Made by a program: the position numbers and the translations under genes
In this document: positions 27,708-40,122 of the stretch, piece after piece
Position numbering within the stretch: position 1 is the first letter of the stretch
How the letters are laid out: the number at the start of each line of letters is the position of its first letter
Notes under the pieces: generated by a model
What the model saw: only the letters and a program-made list of their open reading frames with translations
The model's database searches: none
Told to the model about the DNA's origin: nothing
Assembly: GCF_000507845.1 (NCBI RefSeq)
Contig: NZ_KI669454.1
Span: 1-64,000, forward strand
DNA length: 64,000 bases
DNA from: Helicobacter macacae MIT 99-5501
Lineage (GTDB): Bacteria > Campylobacterota > Campylobacteria > Campylobacterales > Helicobacteraceae
Direction of reading: 5' to 3'

Positions 27708-29336
27708 TTAACTAGGTAGATTTTCCCCGCCTTTGACATACTCGCTTAAGCGGGTTTTGGCAAACTCGATTGCCTCATTTGTGATATTTGCCCCGCTTAC
27801 CATTCTAGCTAGCTCACGCACGCGCCCCTCGTAGTTGAGAAGTGTTATGCTGGATTTTTCTTTGCCTTTCTCTACTAGGAAGTGCGCATCGGCAAGGCTT
27901 GGCATATTTGTCTGATGAGAAATGGCAAAGACTTGGTAGGATTTGGAAAGCTCTTTTAGCACCTTTGCTACGCCCTCGCTCTCCTCCCCGCTCAAATTTG
28001 CATCAATCTCATCTAGGATAAGCACGCCTTGTGCTTTGTTTAGCCTAGCGCGTAGGCACATTATGGCTAATCGCAGTCGGTTAAACTCACCTGCTGAAAG
28101 TGTATCTATACTGCTATTTGCTAGTCGTATCTCCACTCCCAAATCGCCACTAGAATCTAGCTCTTTTGGGCTTAGGCTCACACTTGAGCTTGGTAGCTTT
28201 AGCTCGGAGCAGAGCTGCTCTAGGTGGGATTGCAGGGTGGGGAGGGATTTGGCTCGATTTTGGTTTAGGCTCTCGCAGAGGGATTGTAGCGAGGATTGCA
28301 AAGTGGCGATTTGGCTGTGGAGCTGCTTTTTGTGGGATTCAAAGTTTTGGAGGGTTTCTAGCTCGGCTTTTTTGGATTCTAGTGCGCTAAGGGCATTGCT
28401 TATGCTACCATAGCGGTGGATAAGCTCACTCAAAGCAGAGATGCGATGAAGCATAGCCTCGCTGTCAATCTCATCTAGCTCATCTAGCCTGCTTTGCTCG
28501 CGCTCTAGGAGGCTCTGGGCGTCATTTAGGGATTGACTTAGATGAGTGCGCACCTCATCTATCTCATTTGCTTCATCTGCCGTCATATCTGCTTTTTTTG
28601 CCTCATCTTGCAAATCTTGCTTGATATTTAGGGTATTTAGGGCGGAGAGAATCTCATTTGTGTGGCTAAAGGCTTCTTGGGCTTTTGCTATGGCTTCTTT
28701 GATTTTTTCTTTGTGGGAGAGGGTTTTTTTTAGTGCTAGTAGATTTTCGTATTCGCCCTCTTTTGGGCTTAGGGTGGAGATTTTGTTGATTTCAAATTCT
28801 GCGATTTCTTTTAGCTGGGCGGTGTGGGCTTCTTTTGATTCTAAATCTTTTAGGGCGGATTTTGCTTCCTTTAGTGTGTCAAACTCTGTGCTCAATCGTT
28901 GTAGCGTCTCTCTATGAGTGGGGTGGGACTTCTCACAATAGCTATCGAGCAGGGACACAAGGCTGCATAAGTCTAGCTCATCGCCACCGCGTGAGTGGAT
29001 ATGCTTGATATGCTGCCCTAGCAAATCGCTAAGCGTTTTTTTTGCTATGGGGGCGAAATTTACAAAATATCGTGTTTTGTCTTTTTTTACGATTTTTATG
29101 TTTAGTAGCTCGCCCTCTAGCCCAAGCTGCTCCAAAAACGCAGGTGATAGAAGCAAGTCTGTTTCGATATTTGGTGCGTTTGGCTCGCGCAAGCCAAAGC
29201 AAGAGAGTAGCGACTCCATAAGCACGGATTTGCCACTGCCACTAGCCCCGCTAAATACGCAAAATCCCTCTCTAAATCTCAACTCAAGATTGCCAAAAAT
29301 GGGGGAGGACTCTATGCTAAGTTTGGTAATCATCAC
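27708..29336 (-). CDS. recN: DNA repair protein RecN
   Basis: 542 aa SMC-like ATPase of double-strand break repair. Walker A GASGSGKS is at 30-37, followed by a long helical coiled-coil region (about 150-350) and then the ABC-type C-terminal part: the signature LSAGEFNRLRLAIMCL and Walker B GVLILDEIDANLSGEES, with SHQTNMPSLADAHF after it. It is slightly shorter than typical RecN but complete. nadK lies upstream in the same direction but 357 nt away. Confidence 0.93.
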   Translation of the reverse strand: MMITKLSIESSPIFGNLELRFREGFCVFSGASGSGKSVLMESLLSCFGLREPNAPNIETDLLLSPAFLEQLGLEGELLNIKIVKKDKTRYFVNFAPIAKKTLSDLLGQHIKHIHSRGGDELDLCSLVSLLDSYCEKSHPTHRETLQRLSTEFDTLKEAKSALKDLESKEAHTAQLKEIAEFEINKISTLSPKEGEYENLLALKKTLSHKEKIKEAIAKAQEAFSHTNEILSALNTLNIKQDLQDEAKKADMTADEANEIDEVRTHLSQSLNDAQSLLEREQSRLDELDEIDSEAMLHRISALSELIHRYGSISNALSALESKKAELETLQNFESHKKQLHSQIATLQSSLQSLCESLNQNRAKSLPTLQSHLEQLCSELKLPSSSVSLSPKELDSSGDLGVEIRLANSSIDTLSAGEFNRLRLAIMCLRARLNKAQGVLILDEIDANLSGEESEGVAKVLKELSKSYQVFAISHQTNMPSLADAHFLVEKGKEKSSITLLNYEGRVRELARMVSGANITNEAIEFAKTRLSEYVKGGENLPS

Positions 29337-29693
29337 TTGCCTTTTGGGGTAAAAATTGGTAGTTTATGTTTTGTGATTTTGTGTGTTTGGTGCGTTTATC
29401 GCAAAAATTTCGGCAAAAATCTTAGGTTATAAATTTTGTAGATTAAAGTGCATATTATATCCAAACTCTAGGACTAATGCGAGTTTTTGTGGGGTTTTGT
29501 ATTTTTATTTTAAAAAACACTGCAAAAGTTATCCAACTAACACATTTGCGTTGTTGTTTGTGTTGTAGATTTTTAGCAAAATTGCTTACTAAAAATTCTT
29601 GCAATGGTTAAGATGATTTCTTGGGATAAAAAACTGCTTTGTGCGCCATCTTTGCTCGCACTTACCCAATTACTTGAGTGTCCATTGCAAGAT
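29337..29693. other. AT-rich spacer between nadK and recN
   Basis: No gene is supported on either strand and no clear terminator hairpin is seen. Confidence 0.5.
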
Positions 29694-30827
29694 TTAGATT
29701 CTGCTTCCTAAGCCAAATTTTTCGCGCAGTATCGCAAAATAGCTACGGTTTGGGTGCTGGATAAGATTTACTTGAGTGCTTGCTCTCACTTCTAGCACCT
29801 CGCCTTTTTTGAAGCTAGCGCATTGTTGCCCATCTATCATTATCATTCCCTCTATGTCTTCTATGTCTTGATTTTGCAGGGTTTTTATGCCTGTTTTTAT
29901 GAGCTTTGCGCTGTCTTTGCTAGGGCTTATATGCGTGCTGTGTATGCGAAATGCTAGCTCCCACTCATCGCTTATCACCATAGGGCGTTGGGTAAGTGAG
30001 TGGGCACACACAGGGGTGAGCAAAAGCACTTGGCATCGCGGATGCACCACAGAGCCACCTGCAGAGATATTATACGCACTAGAGCCTGTGGGAGTAGCGA
30101 TGATAAGCCCATCTGCGCGGTAGCTATTGCAAAACTCGCCCTCTATCATCGCATCGATATGAATCATACCTGATATGTCTTTTTTTGTGATTAGGATTTC
30201 ATTTAGCGCGTAAAATGGTTGGGAGATTTCGCCATTTGGGCGCACTATCCTGCCCTCTAGGAGCTTGTGGGAGTCAAGCACATAGTTGCCCTGTGCCAAA
30301 TCTTTGGCGAAAGATTCTAGTTCGCTTGGATTTATCGCGGTTAGAAATCCTAAATGCCCCATATTTATCCCAAAGATAGGCAAGCGACTTCCTACGCTTT
30401 TGTGCACCGCAGATATGAGCGTGCCATCGCCACCTATGCTGATGAGGGCATCGACTTTTGGCAAAAATGTGCTTAAAGAGCTATGGGAAGGAAAATCAGC
30501 GCAAAAATCGGATTTTGGCTTTTTTGCGGGCTTGTGGGGGGATTTCTCGGTGGATTCTCTAGAGGATTTTTGGGTAGATTTTTGGGCTTGTTGTGAGGGC
30601 TTTGCAAAGTCTTGCACGCCCAAAATCTCGCTTATACTTGCTAGCTCATACTTGCTAGATAGTCCCAAAACCTCGCCGTTTTCTCTCTCTATGAGTGCTT
30701 GTATGCCACTAGCGGATAGGGTATCTAGTATGTCCTCTACTTTTTGCTTTAGCTGTGGGGAGCGGGGGCGCACAAGCAGAGCTACGCGCTTTATGGGGGG
30801 GTTTGCTTTTTGGGAGGAGTTTTTCAT
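29694..30827 (-). CDS. nadK: NAD kinase
   Basis: Phosphorylates NAD to NADP in the cytosol. GGDGT is at about 132-136, followed by NMGHLGFLTAI and the conserved YRADGLIIATPTGSSAYNISAGG and PVCAHSLTQRPMVIS segments. The length of 377 aa exceeds the usual 280-300 because of a Gln/Lys/Ser-rich insertion at about 75-118 before the catalytic loop. An in-frame low-complexity insertion in an essential enzyme recurs elsewhere in this window. The gene ends close to a J-domain gene upstream in the same direction. Confidence 0.93.
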   Translation of the reverse strand: MKNSSQKANPPIKRVALLVRPRSPQLKQKVEDILDTLSASGIQALIERENGEVLGLSSKYELASISEILGVQDFAKPSQQAQKSTQKSSRESTEKSPHKPAKKPKSDFCADFPSHSSLSTFLPKVDALISIGGDGTLISAVHKSVGSRLPIFGINMGHLGFLTAINPSELESFAKDLAQGNYVLDSHKLLEGRIVRPNGEISQPFYALNEILITKKDISGMIHIDAMIEGEFCNSYRADGLIIATPTGSSAYNISAGGSVVHPRCQVLLLTPVCAHSLTQRPMVISDEWELAFRIHSTHISPSKDSAKLIKTGIKTLQNQDIEDIEGMIMIDGQQCASFKKGEVLEVRASTQVNLIQHPNRSYFAILREKFGLGSRI

Positions 30828-30864
30828 TGTTGCAGATTTGTGGGGGTGTAGGGTTTGTGCGATT

Positions 30865-31977
30865 TTATGCTGTTGTCTTGTCTGCGTGAGGGGCGTGAGA
30901 TGCTTTTATGGTGTTGTAGGCATCTAGTATGCGCTTAAATCGCTCTTCAAACACCTCAACCGTGTTTTTGTCTTTGCCTTGAGCATTATCGGGGTGAAAT
31001 TTTTTGGCTAGCTTTAGATACTGCTTTTTTACTTTGGCAAAGTCATCTCTAAAATCCACATTTAGCTCGCTATAACATTTCCGCAAAAGGTATTCCTCGC
31101 GTGTCAAAAAAGTCTCAAAGCCCTCGCCACTCTCGCCAAACCCTGCATAATGGCTAGAATCGCTTTTTTTGCTATTAAACTCAAAATCTAGCGCGATATT
31201 GTGGATAATGCGTGAGCTGATAAGCTCCATAACTCCCTCCCACATAGACTCGGTATAGCCCACCGCGCTTATGCAAAACTCATTATCCACTTCATAGAGT
31301 ATGTTGCTTCCAAAAAGAGCGTGGATATATCGGCGAGCTACGCGGTTGTTTTCGGGGAGGCGCACTAGGATTTGCCCGAGATTTGAGAGGTGGATTTGCA
31401 CTTTTATGCGCTTTAGGAGAGTGTTGGGATTGGTGATTTTTATGCGTATGGGCAGGTGGCTGTATGATAAAATCTGTGCTAGCTCTGTATCATCGGTGTG
31501 ACGAGGATTTGTGGAGTTTGTAGAATTATGTGGGATAGAATCTGCTGGGGACTTTTCTGCTGCGCTTATTTGTGTCGTTTGTGCTTTTTGGGCTACTTCT
31601 ACCTCTTGTGTGGATTTTTTTGCTTTTTTGCTAGATTTTGCTTTTGTGTCTTTTGCTTGCTTGGTTTTGGTGCTTTTTTTGCCGTTTTGGGGGGTTTCAG
31701 TGATTTCGTTAGATTTGGGTGTAGAGATTTCTTGTGAGGTTTTTGTCGTTTGAGTGGTGTCGTGTGTCAAAGCCACGCTTTGCATAGTGGCGTGATAAGT
31801 CCAATTTATCAAATAGTCTTTTTTGAATCGCTCGCCATCATCAAGGATAAGTAGTGAGCTAGAAAGCTGATAACGCTTAGAGAAGTGCTTGTTGGCGTAT
31901 TCTAGGACTTTTTGGAGTAGTCTAGAGCCTTGTGCTAACTCGATTTGGACAAATTTATCACAATAAGTAATATACAT
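30865..31977 (-). CDS. J-domain protein with C-terminal DnaJ module
   Basis: 370 aa. The C-terminal 65 residues are a J domain (YSELNVDFRDDFAKVKKQYLKLAKKFHPDNAQG) with the HPD motif that stimulates DnaK. The rest is unfamiliar: an N-terminal domain of about 80 residues, a Lys/Thr/Ala/Gln-rich linker (about 85-165), and a middle domain (about 165-295). Having the J domain at the C-terminus and no Gly/Phe or zinc region marks it as a specialised co-chaperone rather than DnaJ itself. 37 nt separate it from nadK, so co-transcription is likely. Confidence 0.8.
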   Translation of the reverse strand: MYITYCDKFVQIELAQGSRLLQKVLEYANKHFSKRYQLSSSLLILDDGERFKKDYLINWTYHATMQSVALTHDTTQTTKTSQEISTPKSNEITETPQNGKKSTKTKQAKDTKAKSSKKAKKSTQEVEVAQKAQTTQISAAEKSPADSIPHNSTNSTNPRHTDDTELAQILSYSHLPIRIKITNPNTLLKRIKVQIHLSNLGQILVRLPENNRVARRYIHALFGSNILYEVDNEFCISAVGYTESMWEGVMELISSRIIHNIALDFEFNSKKSDSSHYAGFGESGEGFETFLTREEYLLRKCYSELNVDFRDDFAKVKKQYLKLAKKFHPDNAQGKDKNTVEVFEERFKRILDAYNTIKASHAPHADKTTA

Positions 31978-32557
31978 TTTAAGTCCTTGTCAAATCTTTG
32001 AGAGAGTTTTGGTGCTTGCTTTGTGGTGCTTATAACCCTGATGTCCGAATCTTTGATAAAATCTTTTGGTAGATTGCCATTTGTCGCGCTACTATATGAC
32101 ACCAAAAGATTTTTGTTAAGTTTTTTTGGCATAAACTTAAAGTGGCTTTTTGGGATAGATTCTAGCACAAGTTATTTAAAACTTTTAAAACCCGCGTTAA
32201 GTCTAGTTAAGTCTAAAGGCTAGATTCGGCTTTTTTGTGAGATTTTGTAATCCTACCCAACCAAAAGCCCACCCAAAAAGCTCTCCAAAATCTCCTAAAA
32301 CCTAGCATCAAAAGTCCCTAAAGTGCAAAATCTCTAAGCATATCTAGGCTAAATCAGCCAAATCTATCCTCCAAATCTAGCATATATGCACAAGCCATTA
32401 TTGTGCCTTATTTGTGATTTTGGCTTGATGATTTTGCTCCATTTTGATAAAGCATTTTATTTTGCGCGCAAAATGCCGATATTTAAGGCAAATCCTTGCA
32501 TAAAAGCGAAATCCTAAAATAAACCTTAAGCACAAATGCAGGGGCAAGGAGTTAGCT
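31978..32557. other. Intergenic region without supported genes
   Basis: About 580 nt between divergent genes. Short frames in both strands lack ribosome binding sites and conserved composition. No clear repeat is visible; AT-rich promoter regions for both flanking genes are expected here. Confidence 0.5.
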
Positions 32558-32845
32558 ATGACAAAAATCCAAAAAATCGTGCTTGGTTGCTTGGCTGCTT
32601 TGGCTGTTATCGGGCTAGTGTTTTTGACTGTGGAGTATCAAGATGAGGGGGGTAGGAGAGATAGAAAAATGAGTCAAAACATTGATAATTTGCGCAAAAT
32701 ACGAAAACACAGGGAAAAAAATCCTGATAGGGATTATTTCCAACGAAAAGAGGAGCTAATGTGGGGTGGCGGAAAAAGCGGTGGTAGGGAGCGTGATGTG
32801 CCTAAAACTCCATTTGATGACTTAATCAACCATCCGGGCTACTAG
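32558..32845 (+). CDS. Small membrane-anchored protein (95 aa)
   Basis: CAAGGAG is seven nucleotides upstream of the ATG. One N-terminal membrane helix (IVLGCLAALAVIGLVFLTV) is followed by a charged, Arg/Lys/Asp-rich tail (DRKMSQNIDNLRKIRKHREKN) and a Gly-rich C-terminus. It is 27 nt before the SDR gene in the same direction, so an operon is likely. No family is recognised. Confidence 0.7.
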   Translation: MTKIQKIVLGCLAALAVIGLVFLTVEYQDEGGRRDRKMSQNIDNLRKIRKHREKNPDRDYFQRKEELMWGGGKSGGRERDVPKTPFDDLINHPGY

Positions 32846-32872
32846 TCTAAAATTTATATTTAAGGATACAAA

Positions 32873-33667
32873 ATGCTTGTTTTGATTACGGGTGCTTCGG
32901 TGGGGTTTGGCCGTGCGTGTGCGATAGAGTTTGCCACTAGGGGAGATAGTGTCATCGCATTGGCGCGTAGAGAATCCCACCTCATCTCTTTGCAGCAAGA
33001 AATCGCCACGGTTACAAATACTGCGATAGGGCAGAGGTGTGAAATCATCGCGTGTGATGTATGCGACATAGACACGATAAAATCTAGGCTAGATGAGATT
33101 TTATCTAGGCGCAAAGATGATAGTGAATTTTCGGGAGGAATCTCTGTGCTTGTGAATAACGCTGGGCTAGCACTTGGGCTTAGCCCTGCAGATGAGAGTG
33201 ATATAAAGGATTGGGAGAGAATGATAGAGGTGAATATCCTATCCCTTGTGCGACTAACAAGGCTTATCCTGCCTCAAATGGTGGCAAAGAGGGCTGGACA
33301 TATCATAAACATAGGCTCTATCGCTGGGAGCTATGCCTATCCGGGAAGCACGGTGTATGGCGCAAGCAAGGCGTTTGTGAAGCAATTTAGCTTAAATCTA
33401 CGCGCTGATTTGTCAAGCAAAAATATTCGCATAACGGATATAGAGCCCGGTCTTGCGGGGGGAAGTGAGTTTTCGCTTGTGAGATTTAAGGGTGATGAAA
33501 AAAGAGCAAATAGCGTGTATGAGGGGACAGAGCCACTAAATCCAAAAGATATAGCAGAAGCTGTGTGCTGGGTAGCCCACTTGCCTAGTCGCGTAAATAT
33601 CAATCGGCTAGAGATGATGCCTACCTGCCAAGCCCCCGCCGCACTTGCGGTGCATAAATGCAAGTGA
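32873..33667 (+). CDS. Short-chain dehydrogenase/reductase (YdfG-like)
   Basis: 264 aa Rossmann-fold enzyme. Cofactor motif TGASVGFGRACA at the N-terminus (TGxxxGxG), NNAG in the central strand, catalytic Ser in IGSIAGS and Tyr/Lys in VYGASKAF. The C-terminal text (DIEPGLAGGSEFSLVRFKGDEKRA) resembles the YdfG group, which reduces 3-hydroxy acids such as serine or malonic semialdehyde with NADP. The substrate here is not proven. AAGGATACAAA precedes the ATG. Confidence 0.85.
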   Translation: MLVLITGASVGFGRACAIEFATRGDSVIALARRESHLISLQQEIATVTNTAIGQRCEIIACDVCDIDTIKSRLDEILSRRKDDSEFSGGISVLVNNAGLALGLSPADESDIKDWERMIEVNILSLVRLTRLILPQMVAKRAGHIINIGSIAGSYAYPGSTVYGASKAFVKQFSLNLRADLSSKNIRITDIEPGLAGGSEFSLVRFKGDEKRANSVYEGTEPLNPKDIAEAVCWVAHLPSRVNINRLEMMPTCQAPAALAVHKCK

Positions 33668-33763
33668 GCGGATTTTTGCAATTTGGCAAAAAATAAAAAG
33701 CGTGGCGAGTAAGAATCAAAAATTTTTTTGGCACTTTTTGCACATAATGGGCATCGTAAAATC

Positions 33764-34255
33764 CTAGAGCGTCTTAAATGCGTGTGTTAGGGCTATGGCT
33801 ATGGCATCGGTAATGTCAAGGGGCTTTATCTCACTTTTGATTCCCAAAATCTGGCGCACCATAAAAGACACTTGGATTTTATCTGCCTTTGCTTTGCCTG
33901 TGATTGTTTTTTTGATTTGTAAGGGGGTGTATTGGGTAAAGCTACCCATTTCTTGGAGGATTTTTAGTGCGATTGCGCCACGCATTTGGGCGAGCTTTAG
34001 GACGGATTGGGGGTTGTGAGCGTAGAAAATATCTTCTATGGCGACAGATTCTATGGGTGTGGTGGCTTTGTGGGACTCAAATATAGAATCTAGCGCGTTT
34101 ATGCACTCTAGGATTTGGGATTGGAAGTCGTCTTTGGCGATTTTTATAAATCCTGCTTCAATTAGCTTGGTTGATTTGCCGCTCTTAGTGGTGGTGTGCT
34201 CAATGATTGCATAGCCGCAGTTTCTGCTCCCGGGGTCGATACCTAAAATTTTCAT
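33764..34255 (-). CDS. ruvC: Crossover junction endodeoxyribonuclease RuvC
   Basis: 163 aa Holliday-junction resolvase. The acidic catalytic residues are visible: D7 in [17 protein letters not shown] in [11 protein letters not shown], and the Asp pair in [14 protein letters not shown]. Length is normal. It diverges from dnaA, with a GTGAA-rich region between the two start codons. Confidence 0.93.
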   Translation of the reverse strand: MKILGIDPGSRNCGYAIIEHTTTKSGKSTKLIEAGFIKIAKDDFQSQILECINALDSIFESHKATTPIESVAIEDIFYAHNPQSVLKLAQMRGAIALKILQEMGSFTQYTPLQIKKTITGKAKADKIQVSFMVRQILGIKSEIKPLDITDAIAIALTHAFKTL

Positions 34256-34601
34256 TTTTTGCCTTAAATTTTGTTTTTGTGGGGGTTTTTATGCTGGGGA
34301 GTTGTTTTTCAAAATTATAGAACGATTTTTGCTTTTGGGTGCTTATAATTTGGGTGGGGACACTACTTTAGATGACTATGAAGCGAAAGCATAAAAAGTG
34401 TGAATATTGTAGTGTGAAAATGTGAAAAGAAGTGAAAAAGTCTTGTGAAAATGTGAAAAACTTTTTGATAAGGCTTGTTTTTGTCTGTGTTTAGAGGGGT
34501 TTAAGGATTTTGCAAAATGTGGCTAAAGCTGCAAGATATTTGGCTAGAGAATTTATGACTTAAGTGTGATAAATGATTTTAGGTAATACAAAGGAAAAAA
34601 A
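34256..34601. other. Putative oriC1: DnaA-box cluster upstream of dnaA
   Basis: Six GTGAA pentamers in the same orientation lie between 34400 and 34457, at spacings of 8 to 14 nt, mostly as TGTGAAAAT or TGTGAATAT. TTCAC is the core of DnaA boxes described for epsilonproteobacteria, and a bipartite origin flanking dnaA is known from H. pylori. The location directly upstream of dnaA strongly supports origin function. Confidence 0.7.
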
Positions 34602-35915
34602 ATGATTTGGGAAAAGGTGCTAAGCACGCTAAAAGAGGAAGTCTCGCCATTTGATTTTGAGACATACATTTCGCTTATCAAATACGATGAGAATGCTTCA
34701 AAAAGCAATGTTGCCGTGCTTGTCGTGCCAAATCCATACATAGAGAGCTGGATAAAATCCAACTACGCGCTAAAAATCGCGCATATTTTTGAGATGCAAA
34801 CCAAAATAAAGCCTGAAATCCGCTTTAGCCTATCAAAAGAAAAACCAAGAAAAACACACACAAAAGCAAAATCTGGGAATATGCAGGTTTCTTATCAGTC
34901 CCAATACACATTTGAAAACTTCGTAGTGGGCGATTCTAATCGACACGCCTATACCGTAGCGCAAATGGTGGCAAACACCCAAGCCAAAGCGTATAACCCC
35001 GTGCTTTTTTATGGAAATACAGGGCTTGGAAAGACGCATTTGCTTTGCTCAATAGGGAATTTTGCGCGAGGAAGCGGAAAAACCGTGATTTATCTCACAA
35101 CCGAAGAATTTATGAATGATTTTCAGCGACACCTAAACACCGTGGGAATGGATGCGTTTAGAGATATTTATAGGAATTGCGATTATTTGCTGATTGATGA
35201 TATTCAGTTTTTGGGGGGCAAGGTAAGTTTGCAAGAAGAGTTTTTCAACACTTTTGAAGCTCTGTATAAGACAAATAAGCAGATTGTGATGACAAGCGAT
35301 AAACTTCCTAAACAGATTCAAGGACTAGAGGAGCGGCTACGGTCGCGATTTGAAAGTGGCATAAAGATAGACATACAGCCCCCGGGAGTGGAGACAAGAA
35401 TCCAAATCATCGCTCAAAAATGCGTGGATAACAAAATCTCAATGGAAAAAGAAGTCATAAACTATCTCGCAGAAAATATCAGCGAAAATGTGCGACAAAT
35501 CGAGGGAGTCATAGCAAAAATGCGATTTCACAATGCTATGACAAATCAGCCTATAAGTGTAGAAATGGCAAAAAGCGTGCTAGATGAAATCCTGCTAGAA
35601 AATCAAGAAGAAATCACGGTAGAAAAAATCGTGCGCGTAATCGCAAGGGAACTAAATGTCAAAATCAGTGAAATCACAAGCGGCTCACGCGTGCCAAAAA
35701 TCGTGCAAGCAAGGCACATCGTGCTATATCTCATAAAAGATTCTGCTAGCAATATGGAATCTATGAGCAGTGTAGCTAGCCGACTAGGGCTAAAAAACCA
35801 CGCCACAGTAAGCAAGGCTCTCACAAAAATAACCAAACAAATCCAAGAAGATGAGAATTTGAAGCATTTGATTGTGAATTTGAAAAATAAAATACAAAAT
35901 GAGAAAAATCTCTAA
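34602..35915 (+). CDS. dnaA: Chromosomal replication initiator DnaA
   Basis: 437 aa. Domain I at about 1-80 (FDFETYISLIKYDENAS...), a short linker, then the AAA+ domain: Walker A GNTGLGKT at about 138-145, Walker B LLIDDIQFL near 198, sensor RLRSRFESG, and the C-terminal DNA-binding domain (EITSGSRVPKIVQARHIVLYL, then LGLKNHATVSKAL, the helix-turn-helix that reads DnaA boxes). AAAGGA precedes the ATG. Candidate box clusters flank the gene on both sides. dnaN and gyrB follow in the same direction. Confidence 0.97.
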   Translation: MIWEKVLSTLKEEVSPFDFETYISLIKYDENASKSNVAVLVVPNPYIESWIKSNYALKIAHIFEMQTKIKPEIRFSLSKEKPRKTHTKAKSGNMQVSYQSQYTFENFVVGDSNRHAYTVAQMVANTQAKAYNPVLFYGNTGLGKTHLLCSIGNFARGSGKTVIYLTTEEFMNDFQRHLNTVGMDAFRDIYRNCDYLLIDDIQFLGGKVSLQEEFFNTFEALYKTNKQIVMTSDKLPKQIQGLEERLRSRFESGIKIDIQPPGVETRIQIIAQKCVDNKISMEKEVINYLAENISENVRQIEGVIAKMRFHNAMTNQPISVEMAKSVLDEILLENQEEITVEKIVRVIARELNVKISEITSGSRVPKIVQARHIVLYLIKDSASNMESMSSVASRLGLKNHATVSKALTKITKQIQEDENLKHLIVNLKNKIQNEKNL

Positions 35916-36263
35916 TGAGAATCTAACAAAAATTTTGGTAGAATTGCAGATATTGTTATAAAGCAGTGGTGTGTAATTGATAATGTGAATATTGTGGATA
36001 CTAAGTGGATAAGCAGTGCAAAACCATAAATCCACAAAAATCCAAAAGCTAGAGCAAAATCAAGGGTAGAAATAAAGCAAAGCTCTTAAAAAAATCCCAA
36101 AAGAGAGTGTAGAGCAAAGTCTAAAATCTAATAAAATCTTAGAAAAAGTAGATTTTAGGACTTTTTAGGATTGCGCTTAAGATGGGGATTTTGGATAGAT
36201 TTTCACATATTCACACTACCTACTAATACTGCTAAACATTTAACTTAAAAAAGGAGCAAAGCG
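35916..36263. other. Putative oriC2: AT-rich region with DnaA boxes between dnaA and dnaN
   Basis: Contains TGTGAATAT (35984) with TGTGGATA close by (35993) and a TTCAC pair at 36202-36214 (TTTCACATATTCACAC), plus AT-rich stretches at about 36061-36160 that could serve as the unwinding element. In H. pylori the downstream half carries the unwinding element; by analogy this half may be the opening site. Confidence 0.6.
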
Positions 36264-37358
36264 ATGAAAATCACGCTAAACAAATCTAACTTTGAGATAG
36301 TTCTCAATAACTTCCAATCGTTTCTAGATAAGAGGGATTCTTCACAAATCACTTCTCATATTTACCTTGAAACTACTGATGATAAACTATTGCTAAAAGC
36401 AACTGACTATGAGATTTCTATCCAATCAAAAATAGACATTCTCCAAAAGCACGAAGACGGCATAGCAACGATTGAGGGCAAAAAGATTGTAACGATTATC
36501 AAGCAACTAAAAGACGGAGAGGTAACGCTAGAATCTAAAGACGCACAAATCTTTGTAAAGCAAGGAAAGACGACATACAAACTTGCGACTTTTAATGCAA
36601 GCGAATATCACAACGCGACAAAATTCCCAGAGATTGATTCTAATGATAAGCAAATCAATCTTGATTCTGCAAACTTTATCGACTCGCTACGAAAAGTCGC
36701 TGTGGCAGCGGAGGGTGCAAACAAAGACAATCATAGAGTAGAGCTCACAGGGACACTTCTAGATGTCAAAGACTATCAATGCAACTTTGTCGCCACAGAT
36801 ACGCGCAGGCTAGCTATCATACGCCACTCCACACAATCAATCAGCGACACGCTATCGCTTATTATCCCAAAACGCGCAATAATGGAAATCACAAAGCTAT
36901 TTTATGATGAGTTTGAGATATTTTTCTCTGAAACTATGCTCTTTATCCGCTCGGAAAATTATGTATTTTCTACCAAGCTCATTAACGGCAAATATCCAGA
37001 CTATGAGAAAATTATCCCAAAAGATTTTGCCGTGCAGCTAAAGCTACCAAAAAATGAAATCATTGAAGCGATAAAGCTCATAAATTCTCTTGCTACAAAG
37101 ATAAAAATTACCATAGATTCTAATGGACTTTTCTTTGAATCTATGAGCACAGAGGATTTGGAATCGGCTAACACGCAACTTGAGATTAGCCTAGATGTCA
37201 AAGAGGAACTTACCATAGGTATGGATTCTAGGTATGTGCTTGATTTCCTTACTTACATTCAAGGAAATGAGTTTGAGATTTTGCTAAATGATGCAAATAT
37301 GCCATTCCTACTAAAAGATGAAAACTACTCCACAATCGTAATGCCTGTGATTATCTAA
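36264..37358 (+). CDS. dnaN: DNA polymerase III beta subunit (sliding clamp)
   Basis: 364 aa, the usual length for the three-domain clamp. Recognisable segments include VATDTRRLAIIRHS in the second domain and YVLDFLTYIQGNEFEI and NYSTIVMPVII at the end. AAGGAGCAAAGC precedes the ATG. It lies between dnaA and gyrB with a terminator-like hairpin after it. Confidence 0.96.
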   Translation: MKITLNKSNFEIVLNNFQSFLDKRDSSQITSHIYLETTDDKLLLKATDYEISIQSKIDILQKHEDGIATIEGKKIVTIIKQLKDGEVTLESKDAQIFVKQGKTTYKLATFNASEYHNATKFPEIDSNDKQINLDSANFIDSLRKVAVAAEGANKDNHRVELTGTLLDVKDYQCNFVATDTRRLAIIRHSTQSISDTLSLIIPKRAIMEITKLFYDEFEIFFSETMLFIRSENYVFSTKLINGKYPDYEKIIPKDFAVQLKLPKNEIIEAIKLINSLATKIKITIDSNGLFFESMSTEDLESANTQLEISLDVKEELTIGMDSRYVLDFLTYIQGNEFEILLNDANMPFLLKDENYSTIVMPVII

Positions 37359-37386
37359 CCAAAATCTCACAACTATCTAGCTTAAA

Positions 37387-39815
<2,429 letters not shown>

Positions 39816-39852
39816 TGTTTGCTTAAAAATGGTTGCCTAAAAGGAGCGAGCC

Positions 39853-40122
39853 TTGTTTTTGGAATATTTTTATAAAAATTCTACCGAAATCATCGATGGC
39901 GTGGAAATCGTAGGCGTGCCTACTTTTGATATATTGCTATTTGTGGCGTATATATTGGCGATTATTTGTAGTTTGGGCTTGTATTTTTTACCAAGTGTGA
40001 TTGCGTTTGTGCGCTCTCATAAGGATAAATGGCTAATTTTTATCATAAATTTCTTTTTTGGATTGACAGGGATATTGTGGTTTGTGGCATTTATTTGGGC
40101 GATTTTTAGCAAAAAAGAGTAA
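39853..40122 (+). CDS. Superinfection immunity-like small membrane protein
   Basis: 89 aa, TTG start 6 nt after AAGGAG. Two membrane helices (FDILLFVAYILAIICSLGLYFLPSVIAFV and IFIINFFFGLTGILWFVAFIWAIF) with the P.IAF-R.HK and NFFFGLTGILWFVAFIWA pattern of the Imm_superinfect family, named after phage T4 Imm, which blocks DNA injection by related phage. The chromosomal role is unknown. It starts just after gyrB but probably belongs with the accessory block that follows. Confidence 0.75.
   Translation: MFLEYFYKNSTEIIDGVEIVGVPTFDILLFVAYILAIICSLGLYFLPSVIAFVRSHKDKWLIFIINFFFGLTGILWFVAFIWAIFSKKE

Noticed and set aside
31935..32168. 77-aa minus-strand frame upstream of the J-domain gene
   Set aside because: Overlaps the J-domain gene start, has no ribosome site and no recognisable sequence.
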